A stretch of DNA of 64,000 nt from Brevibacillus gelatini (GCF_003710935.1 NZ_RHHS01000048.1:1-64000), one strand, 5' to 3'. Positions 16,654 to 26,282 are shown, counted from the first letter of the stretch. The notes: a model not told the origin generated them from the letters alone. Numbers and translations are program-made.

Positions 16654-16779
16654 GCAAACAGGCAGGTCTCCTGGCTTGGCGGCTTGCGACAGCCGCTTTA
16701 CAGTGGCGGGACCGCGCCGGACTTGCACCGGCTTCCCTTTTCACCCCGTCCTGAACAAGGACGAAGGCACCTGTTTGCG
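16654..16779 (-). ncRNA. cobalamin (AdoCbl) riboswitch
   Basis: Minus strand shows the class core: GGGAAGCCGGTGCAAGTCC, then GCGGTCCCGCCACTG (the conserved GCCACTG box), and GCCAAGCCAGGAGACCTGCC near the 3' end. The closing P1 helix pairs GCAAACAGG with CCTGTTTGC at the two ends. It precedes the btuF-btuC-btuD-cobU operon. Confidence 0.93.
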
Positions 16780-16891
16780 CGTATTCAATTGCATGACCTA
16801 CAATTGCTAAGACTCATCCATCATGATAGCATTCCTTTGCCAAAAAAAGAATGCTTTTTCGCTTCTGCCACAGGCGAACGTTGAAGCAGGC

Positions 16892-16948
16892 AAAAAAGCA
16901 CCGCCCCAAATCGGCTCGCAGCTTTCCGAGCGGATTTCAGGGCGGTGC
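16892..16948 (-). terminator. terminator of the MerR/TipAS gene
   Basis: Long minus-strand hairpin (GCACCGCCC / GGGCGGTGC, continuing through AAATC/GATTT and CGCTCGG/CGAGCCG) followed by TTTTTTG. Confidence 0.85.
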
Positions 16949-16983
16949 GCGTTTTGGTGTCCCGAAGCTTTCCTCTATCTACT

Positions 16984-17748
16984 CTACGCTTGCGCCTGCG
17001 TATAGATCACGACAGCATCCCGCAAAAATGCGGCAAGTCCGGGCTTGGTTTTATCATAGTAGGCAGTGAAGCGCGGGTCGTCCACATACATTTGCGCTAC
17101 GCTGGCGTGCGCTTCCTTGCTGTAGCTGTCCCAGTAAAAGCTCAGCCACTGGCGATGCAGATCGGCCGCCTTCTGCGCAAGCTCGCTGCCCGGATCTCCC
17201 GTGGCAAACGCCTCTTCCAGCGTCTTGTGCAGTTCCTGGTTCAACTGTTCAAGCTGTTTGTACTCTTCCTCTGTCATTTCCTTGAGTTTCCGGTTGGAGC
17301 GGTCTACCTGTTCGTCGCCGTATTTGGCGCGAATTTCTTGCCCGTACTGCTTCTCGTTGTCATCAATCAGTTGCTGTTTGAAGCCTTCGAATTTTTGTTT
17401 GTCGGTCATCGTTTTCGTCCCCTCTCTTTGCGCTAAGGTAAGTTCGACGTTGGCGATCAGCCGATCAAGCTGCGCCCGTTTCTCCAGCAGCTTCGCGCGG
17501 TGCTCGCGCAGTGCCTGGACGGCATCGAAGGTCGGCGAGCTGACAATTTCCTTGATCTCCTCCAAGCTCACACCCAGCTCGCGGTAGAACAAGATTTGCT
17601 GCAAGCGATCCACCTCTGCCTGCCCGTAAATGCGATACCCGGAAGAATTGATTCTCGCCGGCTTGAGAAGGCCAATTTCATCGTAGTATCGAAGCGTCCG
17701 GGTGCTGACGCCCGCCAGGAGACCCAGCTTTTGCACCGTATATTCCAT
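16984..17748 (-). CDS. MerR-family regulator with TipAS domain
   Basis: 254 residues. The N-terminal MerR helix-turn-helix (residues 1-70: T-R-T-L-R-Y-Y-D-E-I-G-L-L-K-P) is followed by a coiled coil (75-105) and a C-terminal TipAS antibiotic-recognition domain (about 125-250). This is the layout of Mta and TipAL, which activate multidrug efflux genes on binding drugs and bend promoters with a 19-bp spacer. No efflux pump is adjacent, so the target is unknown. AGGAGGG lies just before the ATG at 17748. Confidence 0.9.
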   Translation of the reverse strand: MEYTVQKLGLLAGVSTRTLRYYDEIGLLKPARINSSGYRIYGQAEVDRLQQILFYRELGVSLEEIKEIVSSPTFDAVQALREHRAKLLEKRAQLDRLIANVELTLAQREGTKTMTDKQKFEGFKQQLIDDNEKQYGQEIRAKYGDEQVDRSNRKLKEMTEEEYKQLEQLNQELHKTLEEAFATGDPGSELAQKAADLHRQWLSFYWDSYSKEAHASVAQMYVDDPRFTAYYDKTKPGLAAFLRDAVVIYTQAQA

Positions 17749-17869
17749 CTTTCATCCCTCCTGACAAATTCATCGTACACATTTACGCACCGTCAAAGTC
17801 AATCACAGTTTTTACAGGAAAAATATGTTAAACTATTGGTAAGTCACTGGAAAAAAGGAGGGCATTCAC

Positions 17870-18040
17870 ATGCTGTATATCCTTGGTGCTATTTTGGCTG
17901 TTCTCGGCGCTGCCTGCTTCATGACAGGCTCGATCAGCCTGCGGGCAAGAGACAAGCACGCCATCCGGCATTACGCTGATGACGCCTATGCGCAGCAGAC
18001 GATGAACTACTTGAATCAAAACAACCACAATCCGTTTTGA
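17870..18040 (+). CDS. 56-aa single-pass membrane protein
   Basis: Strong ribosome site (AGGAGGG, 17857-17863) six bases before the ATG. The product has one hydrophobic helix at residues 2-23 containing a cysteine, then a charged cytosolic tail rich in His, Asn and Gln. Its divergent neighbour is the MerR regulator. Function unknown. It is a monocistronic unit ending in a strong terminator. Confidence 0.7.
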   Translation: MLYILGAILAVLGAACFMTGSISLRARDKHAIRHYADDAYAQQTMNYLNQNNHNPF

Positions 18041-18066
18041 GCACGAGAATGCGACCGCGATTCAGC

Positions 18067-18105
18067 GAAAAAGGCCGCCCACATGATTGCGGGCAGCCTT
18101 TTTTA
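18067..18105. terminator. bidirectional terminator
   Basis: AAAAAGGC-GCCC / GGGC-GCCTTTTTT stem between the convergent 56-residue gene and ppaC. Confidence 0.85.
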
Positions 18106-18121
18106 TTGCGGTGATATTTTT

Positions 18122-19057
18122 TTACAGAGCCTGGAATGTATCTGTCAGTACAGGTACGATCTGCTTCTTGCGGGAAACAACACCTTTGAGAACCGCTTTG
18201 TTGTCAACCAGCGTGACGTTGTACGCTTTTTCTACCGCTTGTGTAGCCGTTCCGAGCGCCAGCGCGACAGAGTCGTTGTTCAGGATGTCCGTTACGACGA
18301 ACACGAACAAGTCCAGTCCTTTTTCTGCGATGATCGCGGAAATGGCTTCTTCCAGTTCGCCTTGGCGAGCCAGCACGTCGTTGACATCCACTGCGTTGAC
18401 TTGCGCGATTTCCACTTTGGCGTTGCCCATCTGGAATTCTTTTGCATCGAGGGAGAGCAGCTGGGCGATTGTTTTGTCGCTCAGGTCTGCGCCTGCCTTG
18501 AGCATTGCCAGACCGTACGCCTGCAGATCCACACCTGCGATCTCCGCCAGCTCATGGGCAGCGGCAACGTCCTGCTCTGTGCAGGTCGGGGATTTCAAAA
18601 GCAGCGTGTCGGAAATGATCGCGGACAGCATCAGACCCGCGATGTCTTTCGGAATCTCCACGCCGTTTTCCTTGTACATTTTTTTCAGGATCGTAGTGGT
18701 GCAGCCGACAGGCTCCGCGCGGAAGTACAGCGGGTTGCTTGTCTCAAAGTTCGCGACGCGATGATGGTCAATTACCTCGACAACTTGCACCTGCTCGATG
18801 TCGTTTGCGCTCTGTTGACGTTCGTTGTGGTCCACGAGAATGACTTCATTGACTTCATTCGCTACGGTTTCCACGAGGCGAGGCTCTTTTGCCTGGAAGT
18901 AGTTCAGGACGAACGCCGTCTCGTTGTTGATGGCACCAAGGCGCACAGGCTCTACGTTGGCCCCGAGCTTTGTTTTCAGATCAGCGTAGACGAGCGCCGA
19001 GCAAATGGAATCCGTATCTGGATTTTTATGACCGAAGATTAACTTTTTTTCCATCAT
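18122..19057 (-). CDS. ppaC: manganese-dependent inorganic pyrophosphatase
   Basis: 311 residues, the usual length of family II pyrophosphatases. DHH-family motifs: G-H-K-N-P-D-T-D-S (His9, Asp13, Asp15), D-H-N-E (about 76-79), V-I-D-H-H-R (about 97), and the C-terminal S-R-K-K-Q that binds pyrophosphate. It hydrolyses PPi in the cytosol and pulls biosynthetic reactions forward. Start at one of two adjacent ATGs behind AAGGAG. Confidence 0.95.
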   Translation of the reverse strand: MMEKKLIFGHKNPDTDSICSALVYADLKTKLGANVEPVRLGAINNETAFVLNYFQAKEPRLVETVANEVNEVILVDHNERQQSANDIEQVQVVEVIDHHRVANFETSNPLYFRAEPVGCTTTILKKMYKENGVEIPKDIAGLMLSAIISDTLLLKSPTCTEQDVAAAHELAEIAGVDLQAYGLAMLKAGADLSDKTIAQLLSLDAKEFQMGNAKVEIAQVNAVDVNDVLARQGELEEAISAIIAEKGLDLFVFVVTDILNNDSVALALGTATQAVEKAYNVTLVDNKAVLKGVVSRKKQIVPVLTDTFQAL

Positions 19058-19161
19058 CCATAACTCCTTAGTCGTATATTGGCGTCAAAATTATACCACA
19101 ACTTGGCGAGTAATCCCAAGTAACATTATAGGTTCTATGCTGATGAATGGGAATCGCTTCG

Positions 19162-20079
19162 CTACGAATCTGCCAAGGCGCGCCTGATAATCGCGCTTGC
19201 TTCCGCTGCTGTCCGGTCGTCGCCTGTGTCTTTGGCCTGCATGTAAATCAGCATCGGGATGAAGACGGCAATCAGCCGCGCCAGCAGCTTCGTCTCCTCA
19301 TCGACTTCGCCGTATTCGCGGAAAAAATCGTCCCTTGCCCGCGGCGGCAAAAAGCTGTAGGCGATGCTCAGATCACAGCCGGGATGGCCGATATTCATGT
19401 CGCCCCAGTCGATAATGCCCGCGATTTTTCCATCCGGCCCCACCAGCATGTTTTTAAAGTGCAAGTCGCCGTGCATCAACACTTCCTTGGACTGAACCTG
19501 TTCCACATCAAGCCCCTGCAAATAATTGGCGATCAGTTCGCGATCGTCATCTGCAAAAGGAATGTCCGTGTCAGCCAAAAACTGCTGCATTTTTTCTTTC
19601 CGGCTGCGAATATCCAGCAATCCGCGCTGGTCAGTGGGCGCACCGTTTTCTTTCGCCACGTCTACAGGGAACGCGTGCAGGCTTTTTAAAAAGCGGGCCA
19701 ACGCCAGAGCAGATGCCGCGCGCTGCGCCTCTGTCAGTCCAAGCGGAAACTCCCCGGCCAGATACGTATAGCCGAGAAAAGGCAATGGGTAAGCTGCCGT
19801 GCCTTTTCCGTAAAAAAGCGGTTTCGGATACGGGAGTGTGAGATACGGCTCCAGCCTGGGCAGAAGCCTGCCTTCCAGCTCGATCAGTTGTACGGCGATT
19901 TTTCTGCGCGGGAAGCGGAACACGTATTCCTCGCCAACGGCATAGACGGTATTGTCCCAGCCGTCTCCCAGGCGTCTGACCTGTTTTGCGGACAACGCGG
20001 GAAATTGCTGATAAATCAAGCTTTGAGCCAATTCCTCCGTCACTTCCCACTCTGCATCCCAAGGATTTGCACGACTCAT
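19162..20079 (-). CDS. aminoglycoside phosphotransferase (APH) family kinase
   Basis: 305 residues of protein-kinase-like fold. The N-lobe has L-G-D-G-W-D-N-T-V-Y, the catalytic loop is H-G-D-L-H-F-K-N-M-L, and the metal-binding I-I-D-W-G-D-M-N-I-G follows. Such proteins phosphorylate hydroxyl groups of antibiotics or small metabolites. The sequence does not identify the substrate, and many chromosomal members are not resistance genes. No operon partner is apparent. Confidence 0.85.
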   Translation of the reverse strand: MSRANPWDAEWEVTEELAQSLIYQQFPALSAKQVRRLGDGWDNTVYAVGEEYVFRFPRRKIAVQLIELEGRLLPRLEPYLTLPYPKPLFYGKGTAAYPLPFLGYTYLAGEFPLGLTEAQRAASALALARFLKSLHAFPVDVAKENGAPTDQRGLLDIRSRKEKMQQFLADTDIPFADDDRELIANYLQGLDVEQVQSKEVLMHGDLHFKNMLVGPDGKIAGIIDWGDMNIGHPGCDLSIAYSFLPPRARDDFFREYGEVDEETKLLARLIAVFIPMLIYMQAKDTGDDRTAAEASAIIRRALADS

Positions 20080-20140
20080 TTCTGCTCACCTTCTTCTCTT
20101 TATTCTGTTGTCGATGGCTCGGAGCACAACATCACAGATG

Positions 20141-20527
20141 CTAGGCTGTCCGCTTCTTCCTTTGCCGTCTGATGATGAGCAAGCATACATAGTAAAGCAG
20201 TGCGGCTGACATCCCCAGGACATAAAAGGAAAAGTTAGCCATACGCAGTTCTCTTGCTACAACCCAGAGCAACAAAACGGTCGCGACAACTCCGGCTGCG
20301 GCGTAGAGCAATACCTCCAGCATCACCACAAGCACGTTCCTTTTTTTGTGCAAAGGCCGCAAGAGCCAGTCGATCAGGACAGATTGCGGCAGGCCCAATA
20401 CAAATACGGTTGGAAATGTGAACATCGCCATCGGAAAAACCATGAAGCGATCCCGAAAAAAGAAGATCGCAGCGCCAAACGTAAACAAAAAGCTGGCCAT
20501 AATCCCGGCAACAAAACGATCTGCCAA
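20141..20527 (-). CDS. 128-aa membrane protein, unknown
   Basis: Four hydrophobic helices and a very basic C-terminus (R-R-Q-R-K-K-R). A TTG at 20527 is preferred as start, 11 bases after AGGAGG. The GTG at 20539 overlaps that ribosome site. It lies 93 bases downstream of hsdS on the same strand. I do not recognise the family. Confidence 0.6.
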   Translation of the reverse strand: MADRFVAGIMASFLFTFGAAIFFFRDRFMVFPMAMFTFPTVFVLGLPQSVLIDWLLRPLHKKRNVLVVMLEVLLYAAAGVVATVLLLWVVARELRMANFSFYVLGMSAALLYYVCLLIIRRQRKKRTA

Positions 20528-20620
20528 GACGAATGGCACCTCCTATCTATTTGTGTTCTTTTGGCTCCAAGCCCGATACAGCAAAAAGCCGGGGATTGTA
20601 CAAAAACGTGTCCCTGACCG

Positions 20621-21895
20621 CTACTCTGCACTGTCCGCCGCCGCTTCGTCCGGCTTCACCCTGACGCGGCCTGTCAAAAGCATCTGCATCAGCGCTTTTT
20701 TGATCGCCCGCAACTGCTGAAGCTTCTCCTTCTCGCTCGCGCACTTCGTGAGGACACTTTTGATCCCTGCCACGATCTGCTGCTGCTCACGAAGCGGCGG
20801 GAGGGGAATCACAATCGTCTCCACACACTGCAAGCCAAGCTTCGGCACTCCTGTCACACCTTTCAGCACTGCGATCTGCCGCTGGCAAAAATCCGAGCCA
20901 AGGGCAAACATGAGGTAGTCGGGATCGATGCAGTCGCTGGTCGGTGTAAGCTTTGCCGCGTTTTCCGTCAAAAGGGCACCGTCGAGCATGTCCGGGACTC
21001 TGCCCGCCATCCCCAAGTAGACCCCTGCGATGGACAGGTACAGATCGTGCCTGGAGATCGTGTACCGCTTGATTTTGCTGTAAATCTCTTCGGTTGCGTA
21101 TTTAAGCTGCCCCGTCTGCACCGTATAGTCGCAAAAATCAGATACCCGTATGTACGGGTAGGGAGTGACGGTGTCCACCAGGCTGCTGCCTTTTGGCACT
21201 CTTTTTCCGCCCTTGACTTCGGCGATTTCCTTGAGCTTGACCAATGACCATCCCGCCGGAATCGTCCCCATTTTCGTCTGAACAAATGCGGTGTGGCCGA
21301 TTCCTTGCGTAAACAGCTTTTGCATCAAGCCTTTTTTTATGACCTCCGTCTGTGCGACAATCGCTTCCGTCTTCTCGATAACCGTATCCACTGAAGCGAG
21401 AATTTCCGCGATTTTTTGCTGCTCCGGCAATGGCGGGTAGTAAATCGGGATGGATTCCAGCTGTTTTGCGCTGATGTTGAGCTGTGCGACGCCCGCCGCC
21501 ATGGTCAGAACCTGGTCGCGAAACCATCTGGAGGTGACTACGAATTTCAAATACTCTCTGCAAACGAGCGACTCGTCCTTGACTTGTAATCTCCCCACCC
21601 GCTGATTGAGCAGCGCAGGCAGATCGGCTGCCTGTACCTGGGCAAAATTTTCAATACTGCCAGACATGCCAAGCAACAGATCACCCGGCGCAAGCAAAAA
21701 CGACTGGTACTCCCCAAGCGCTTTTTCTGCGAGGCATTTCGCCTGTGTCAAATCCAGGCGGCCGTTTTTCATGTTGCTCATCCGCACGACGGGAATGCCT
21801 TTGTCGACAAACGCAGCAGAGGAAAACGGATAGCCGCCTTGCACGCGCACAGCCCATCCGAGCGGTCCTTTTTTCCATTCAGGCATCTCAGACAT
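20621..21895 (-). CDS. hsdS: type I restriction-modification specificity subunit
   Basis: 424 residues with the two-half HsdS plan: a target-recognition domain (about 1-145), a conserved helical spacer (P-L-P-E-Q-Q-K-I-A-E-I-L-A, about 150-200), a second recognition domain (about 210-365), and a second conserved helix (P-P-L-R-E-Q-Q-Q-I-V, about 370-415). HsdS chooses the bipartite target for the HsdM methylase. Its start overlaps the hsdM stop by eight bases, so the two are coupled. No hsdR is present between 20 and 25 kb. Confidence 0.93.
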   Translation of the reverse strand: MSEMPEWKKGPLGWAVRVQGGYPFSSAAFVDKGIPVVRMSNMKNGRLDLTQAKCLAEKALGEYQSFLLAPGDLLLGMSGSIENFAQVQAADLPALLNQRVGRLQVKDESLVCREYLKFVVTSRWFRDQVLTMAAGVAQLNISAKQLESIPIYYPPLPEQQKIAEILASVDTVIEKTEAIVAQTEVIKKGLMQKLFTQGIGHTAFVQTKMGTIPAGWSLVKLKEIAEVKGGKRVPKGSSLVDTVTPYPYIRVSDFCDYTVQTGQLKYATEEIYSKIKRYTISRHDLYLSIAGVYLGMAGRVPDMLDGALLTENAAKLTPTSDCIDPDYLMFALGSDFCQRQIAVLKGVTGVPKLGLQCVETIVIPLPPLREQQQIVAGIKSVLTKCASEKEKLQQLRAIKKALMQMLLTGRVRVKPDEAAADSAE

Positions 21896-23369
21896 CGTAC
21901 CCCAACTCCTTCAGGAAGCGAAGCATTTTTCCCTCACTCTCGCTTCGCTCTGCCTCCAACTCGCGCTGCTTCCTCAATGCTTCCTGCACGTCAATCTGCG
22001 CTTCCTGCTCGGACGCATCGATGTAGCGCGCCATGTTCAGATTGTAGTCGTTGGCCTGAATTTCGCTGTGCTCGACTACCCGGCAATACTTGTCGACCGC
22101 CTCCCACTTTTCATAAGCGGACACGATGTTTTGCACATCTGCATCTCGCAGAAAATTTTGGTTTTTTCCTTCCTGAAATCCGCTTGCGCCATGCAGGAAA
22201 AACACTTTCTGCTTTTTAGCCGTTTCTTTCTTGCGATTCACAATCAAAATACTCGTGGGAATCCCTGTCCCGTAAAAAAGGTTGGGCGGCAAGCCAATCA
22301 CTGCTTCCACCAAATCCTCTTCCAACAGCCCCTTGCGGATTTGTGCCTCCGCTCCGCTGCGAAACAGCACCCCGTTGGGCACAACCACGCCCGCCTTGCC
22401 ATTGGAACTGAGCGTCGCCACCATGTGCTGGACAAATGCGAGATCGCCCTTGTCCTTTGGCGGCATCCCGAAGCGAAAGCGAGCGAATTGATCCGTCCTC
22501 GCTTCCTCCAGTCCCCAGTTGCTCAGGCTAAACGGCGGGTTGGCAATCACGCGGTCGTACAAGATGAGTTTGCCCTCCTCGACCAGTTTGGGCTCGCGGA
22601 TCGTATCGCCTTTTTCGATCCGATGGTCCAAGAGGCCGTGCAACAGCAAGTTCATCCTGCAAATCGCCCACGTCTGGAGGTTGCGCTCCTGGCCGTGCAG
22701 CGTAATGCGCTGCGGGTTGCCTCCCTTGGCCTTAATGTAATCAACTGCCTGAATCAGCATCCCGCCGGAGCCGGCCGTAGGGTCGCACACGCGCATGCCT
22801 TCCTCCGGCTTGATGAGCTTCACGATCAATTCCACTACCTTGTTCGGCGTGTAAAACTCTCCGCCCTTTTTCCCTGCATCGGCGGCAAACTGCTTGAGTA
22901 AATACTCATAGGCTCTTCCCAAAATATCCGGTTCCGACAAGTTGCTGTTGCCAAGATGGATCGCGGAAAAGTGCCGGATCAACTGCTGCAGAAGCTTGTC
23001 CGGCAGCCTTTCCGTGTCGCTGAAATCTATTGTGGCAAACACGCCACGCAGCAAAGGATTCTCCGCTTCGAGAGCGGCAAACGCCTCGTTGATCGCTTCG
23101 CCAATCCCTTCTGTCAACGCCTGGAGCCTTTGCCAGCGAGAGTTTTCGGGAACGACAAACAGGTAAGCGTCGCGAGCGTTTTTTCCGCCACCGCTGCCTT
23201 CGCGCTTTTTTGAACGCTGCTCGGCTTCGCTGAAAACATCATGCAGTCGCTTGAGAAACAACAAGCCAAAAATATAGTTTTTATAGTCAGCGGAGTCAAT
23301 GCTCCCACGTAAAATATTGGCTGATTCCCACAGATGAGCCTCCAGCTGCGGCAGCGTAATTTTTGCCAT
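21888..23369 (-). CDS. hsdM: type I restriction-modification methyltransferase
   Basis: 493 residues. N-terminal HsdM helical domain (about 5-130), then an N6-adenine methyltransferase domain with D-P-T-A-G-S-G-G-M (AdoMet binding), V-I-A-N-P-P-F-S (catalytic NPPF) and G-G-E-F-Y-T-P. It modifies adenine in the sequence chosen by HsdS. The ATG at 23369 has AAGGAGGG upstream, and the 26 residues of longer frame have no support. The restriction subunit is absent nearby, so this may be an orphan methylase, or the restriction gene may lie elsewhere. Confidence 0.93.
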   Translation of the reverse strand: MAKITLPQLEAHLWESANILRGSIDSADYKNYIFGLLFLKRLHDVFSEAEQRSKKREGSGGGKNARDAYLFVVPENSRWQRLQALTEGIGEAINEAFAALEAENPLLRGVFATIDFSDTERLPDKLLQQLIRHFSAIHLGNSNLSEPDILGRAYEYLLKQFAADAGKKGGEFYTPNKVVELIVKLIKPEEGMRVCDPTAGSGGMLIQAVDYIKAKGGNPQRITLHGQERNLQTWAICRMNLLLHGLLDHRIEKGDTIREPKLVEEGKLILYDRVIANPPFSLSNWGLEEARTDQFARFRFGMPPKDKGDLAFVQHMVATLSSNGKAGVVVPNGVLFRSGAEAQIRKGLLEEDLVEAVIGLPPNLFYGTGIPTSILIVNRKKETAKKQKVFFLHGASGFQEGKNQNFLRDADVQNIVSAYEKWEAVDKYCRVVEHSEIQANDYNLNMARYIDASEQEAQIDVQEALRKQRELEAERSESEGKMLRFLKELGYDV

Positions 23370-23540
23370 GATGCCCTCCTTTTGTTCCGTTCTTCTTGGC
23401 ATTTTGATGTCGCACATTCTGATCGCAAACCGCTTTGGACAGATCAAGTCAACAGCTTTATCGCCCCGCCTGTGCCAATATCCGTTTATTATAGCAGGGG
23501 AAGGCGATCATCGGGGCATACCAATCATGAACAACACAAA

Positions 23541-23564
23541 AAAACCACTATTCGCAAATAGTGG
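23541..23564 (-). terminator. terminator of the SEC-C/HEPN gene
   Basis: CCACTATT / AATAGTGG hairpin. On the minus strand it is followed by TTTTTTT. Confidence 0.8.
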
Positions 23565-23627
23565 CTACTGACAAAACTTTTTTGGATGAAAAACGTCTTT
23601 ATGCTAGACCGGAGCAGGACCTTCCCC

Positions 23628-24773
23628 TCACGCCTGCTGTTCGGCATAAACCGATTTTGCCTGCGAGATGGACCAGAGCAGGTTCGAGTCAAGGGCCAGC
23701 TCCTTGATTGCGGCAAATTCCTCATAGGTAATAAACTCGCCGTGTGCTGCTCGATTGCGCAGCGCATGCAACGCCTTCAGCTTGTCCCCCAAAAGCTCCA
23801 CATTGTCACTGACAATCGGGATATGCTGGTTTTGCAGGTATTCACACAGTTCCCACCACATTCGTTTTTTCAAAGAAGGCGCTCCTTCATGAAGAGAAAT
23901 TACGTCGCGCAGCTCCTGTTCCAACAGGCCGAAGTAGTTCATCGCCAGTCCCGTGTACGAGATTTTGTCGACTGACTTTCGCGGTATCGAGCTTTCCTGG
24001 ACAATCGCCGTCGCCAGCGTTTTCAACGACTCTTCGCGCAATCCTGTGAGCGTGTGGGCGTACTTTTCATACTCATTCTCGATCTCATCGAGAGAGTTCC
24101 ATTCAAAGTCAATGATGACTTTTCTCTCATCTTTGTCCAGTCCATACACCCCGTCTTCACTGAGTTGCAACTCCCAGTCGACCAGTTGGTTGTTCGTATC
24201 GACAAACATCCTGACGCTCCACAAATCAGCCTGTTCCTCGATCCCCCGAGCCACCGCCTGATAACAGCACTCCATGATGGCTTTCATGGCTCCGTAATCC
24301 GCCGTATCATACTCTCCTAAAAACGCATACTCTGCCAAAATGCTCTGGGCGGCATTGCGGATCAATATGCGCTCTGCTCTTGTCAAAGCAGGTTCCGCCT
24401 TGACCTTGCTTCGAGCCGATGAGGGCAGCCCTTTCATTTCCAGAATCTCGCTGACTACCTGAAAATAATAACGCTCGCCTTCATCCACCAGCTTCATTAG
24501 GTCTTTTGCCAGAAAATGGATGACATCATCCCGTTTATGCTCCCGCCGCAAATACGTTCCCATCTGGTCCATGAGCGCCAATGCCAATTCCTTCATCCCT
24601 TGCAAAGAATTGTGCGAAGTAGTTGCGGGCTGAAAGTATTGGTTGTGCGCCTGCACTTCTGAAAGCGACGGATTTTTGGACAGTTCCAGCATTTTCGCTT
24701 CGTCTTTTGGCAAGCAGCATTTTTTGTATTTTTTACCCGAACCGCACGGACACGGCTCGTTTCTGCCGAACAT
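23628..24773 (-). CDS. SEC-C zinc-motif protein with HEPN-like C-terminus
   Basis: 381 residues. It starts with a textbook SEC-C zinc finger (G-R-N-E-P-C-P-C-G-S-G-K-K-Y-K-K-C-C). The middle (about 60-280) is helical and acidic. Near the C-terminus R-N-R-A-A-H matches the R-x4-H motif of HEPN ribonucleases, in a helix followed by Y-E-E-F. SEC-C domains bind ribosome or nucleic-acid partners, and HEPN domains cut RNA in toxin and defence systems. It lies just upstream of hsdM on the same strand, but a terminator (23541-23564) separates the transcripts. Start uncertain: ATG at 24773 or GTG at 24779, which has better spacing from GGGGGA. Confidence 0.7.
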   Translation of the reverse strand: MFGRNEPCPCGSGKKYKKCCLPKDEAKMLELSKNPSLSEVQAHNQYFQPATTSHNSLQGMKELALALMDQMGTYLRREHKRDDVIHFLAKDLMKLVDEGERYYFQVVSEILEMKGLPSSARSKVKAEPALTRAERILIRNAAQSILAEYAFLGEYDTADYGAMKAIMECCYQAVARGIEEQADLWSVRMFVDTNNQLVDWELQLSEDGVYGLDKDERKVIIDFEWNSLDEIENEYEKYAHTLTGLREESLKTLATAIVQESSIPRKSVDKISYTGLAMNYFGLLEQELRDVISLHEGAPSLKKRMWWELCEYLQNQHIPIVSDNVELLGDKLKALHALRNRAAHGEFITYEEFAAIKELALDSNLLWSISQAKSVYAEQQA

Positions 24774-24882
24774 TGACACTGGCCATTCCCCCACGTTTTT
24801 TCGCCGTATGGTTGTCTGTCTGACTCTCCCTTATTTCCCAATTTACCCGGGAGAATAAACAAGTTTTTTAGGGAAAGGGCCG

Positions 24883-25635
24883 TCACGTCGCAAACAGCAC
24901 GTATCCCCCCCCCAAAAACCAGAGAACGTTGACGATCTCCATGATTCCGACTGTTTTTACAGGCAGCTTGATCCCTCTTGCGGCAATCGCCATTTTGACC
25001 GCTCCCGGCAAAAAAATGACGCTGATAAGCGCAGGGACTTGCGGCAAAAAGGGCAAGCAGAGCAAGAGCAAATGATACATGATTCCGACAAAGTGAAAGC
25101 TGTGATTGTTCTTTTCGCGAAACACCGCTTTGACGAAAAAGATGCTGCCCGTAAAATAAACGACGTTCAGTGCCATCGCGGTGAGCAACTCCGTCCGGGA
25201 TGCACCGCCGCCAAGCGCAGCTGCAATCGGAAGCAGCATCGTCAATCCGACAATTCCGAGCAAATCGTTTACGAAATGGCGCTCCCGCTTGCGGCGAATA
25301 AACCAGATGCTGGCCGTCGCAAAGACGCCCATCACGATCAGCGGCCAAAACGCCAACGCGTTGTGAATGAGCGGGTAGACCAGGCAAACCGCTGCCACTC
25401 CACCGAAGATCAGCAAGGTTCGGAGCACTTGCCGCGCAAACCTTGGCTGTCGCATATAGACCAGTACCGCGTTGACCGCGATAAAGCCGCAGAGCAGCCC
25501 CGGTCCGGCGAGCAGTTGCAACACGTTTTTTTCCACAAGAAAAACCCCGAACAAATAAGGCACGACAAACATCGCCCAGACTCCGTGCTCACGCGGCAGT
25601 ACCAGGGAAGCCTCGCCTCTTTTCCCCTTGGTCAC
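24883..25635 (-). CDS. ywiC: YwiC-like integral membrane protein
   Basis: 250 residues with about eight hydrophobic helices, starting L-V-L-P-R-E-H-G-V-W-A-M, the YwiC family signature. The GTG start at 25635 overlaps the stop of the hemerythrin gene (GTGA), so the two are coupled. In Bacillus subtilis ywiC lies near the narK-fnr region, which fits its position here. Molecular function is not known. Confidence 0.85.
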   Translation of the reverse strand: MTKGKRGEASLVLPREHGVWAMFVVPYLFGVFLVEKNVLQLLAGPGLLCGFIAVNAVLVYMRQPRFARQVLRTLLIFGGVAAVCLVYPLIHNALAFWPLIVMGVFATASIWFIRRKRERHFVNDLLGIVGLTMLLPIAAALGGGASRTELLTAMALNVVYFTGSIFFVKAVFREKNNHSFHFVGIMYHLLLLCLPFLPQVPALISVIFLPGAVKMAIAARGIKLPVKTVGIMEIVNVLWFLGGGYVLFAT

Positions 25636-26147
25636 GTCCCTCGCCCTCCTCTCGCTTTTTCTCTTGCGGCTGCCATGATCGCCTCTTTTTTCTCTCTGGA
25701 CAAGACGTGTTCGGCCATGGGGAACAGCAGCATTTCCTCTTTGTCGAAGTGATCGTGCAGCAGCCGATACAATGTCGTCGTTTCTTCCCGCAGCCGTGTC
25801 GGCCCACGCCCGGCACATTGGCAGCATGCGGTTTTTTCGCGCAGTTCCGTCAACTGGCTGACCAGTCGCCGATGCTCGTCCGTCATCATGATGACAGGCG
25901 GGGTGGCGTACCCTAGCGACTCTGTCAGGGCTGCAAACAATAGTTCTTCCTCCAGTGCATGATGGTCTTTCAGCTTTTCTGTCAACAGCGCAATCGTCTC
26001 CCGGAATTGTTCCACAGCTTCTGCGCTCATGGTCCGGTTTTGGTAGACAAGCTGTTTCAGCTTCTCCATATATTGTCCCAGGACAGCGTGTTCCCGGGAA
26101 AACAAATGACTGAGCAGTCGTTTTCCATCTGTTTGCCGGCTATTCAC
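25632..26147 (-). CDS. hemerythrin-like domain protein
   Basis: 171 residues forming a four-helix bundle with diiron-type ligands: R-E-H-A-V-L, H-H-A-L-E-E-E, D-E-H-R-R-L and H-D-H-F-D-K-E-E-x-L-L-F-P-M-A-E. Hemerythrin-like proteins bind O2 or NO or help repair iron-sulfur clusters. The GTG start at 26147 follows GGGAGGGG, and the 38 upstream residues of the open frame are not supported. It sits between ywiC and the nitrate reductase operon, consistent with nitrosative stress handling (inference). Confidence 0.8.
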   Translation of the reverse strand: MNSRQTDGKRLLSHLFSREHAVLGQYMEKLKQLVYQNRTMSAEAVEQFRETIALLTEKLKDHHALEEELLFAALTESLGYATPPVIMMTDEHRRLVSQLTELREKTACCQCAGRGPTRLREETTTLYRLLHDHFDKEEMLLFPMAEHVLSREKKEAIMAAAREKARGGRGT

Positions 26148-26240
26148 ACGGGCCCCTCCCCCCGCCGCTTTCTCTTCTGTATCGCCATCGTGACTGCAGC
26201 AAAATAAACAGCCTCCCAGTTGGAAGTATAAGATGCGAGC

Positions 26241-26282
26241 AAAAAAAGCCAACCAAGACAACGGTGGTTGACTTCAGTTGGC
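26241..26282 (-). terminator. terminator of the nitrate reductase operon
   Basis: GCCAAC / GTTGGC outer stem with an inner AACCACC/GGTT fold, followed on the minus strand by TTTTTTT. Confidence 0.7.
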
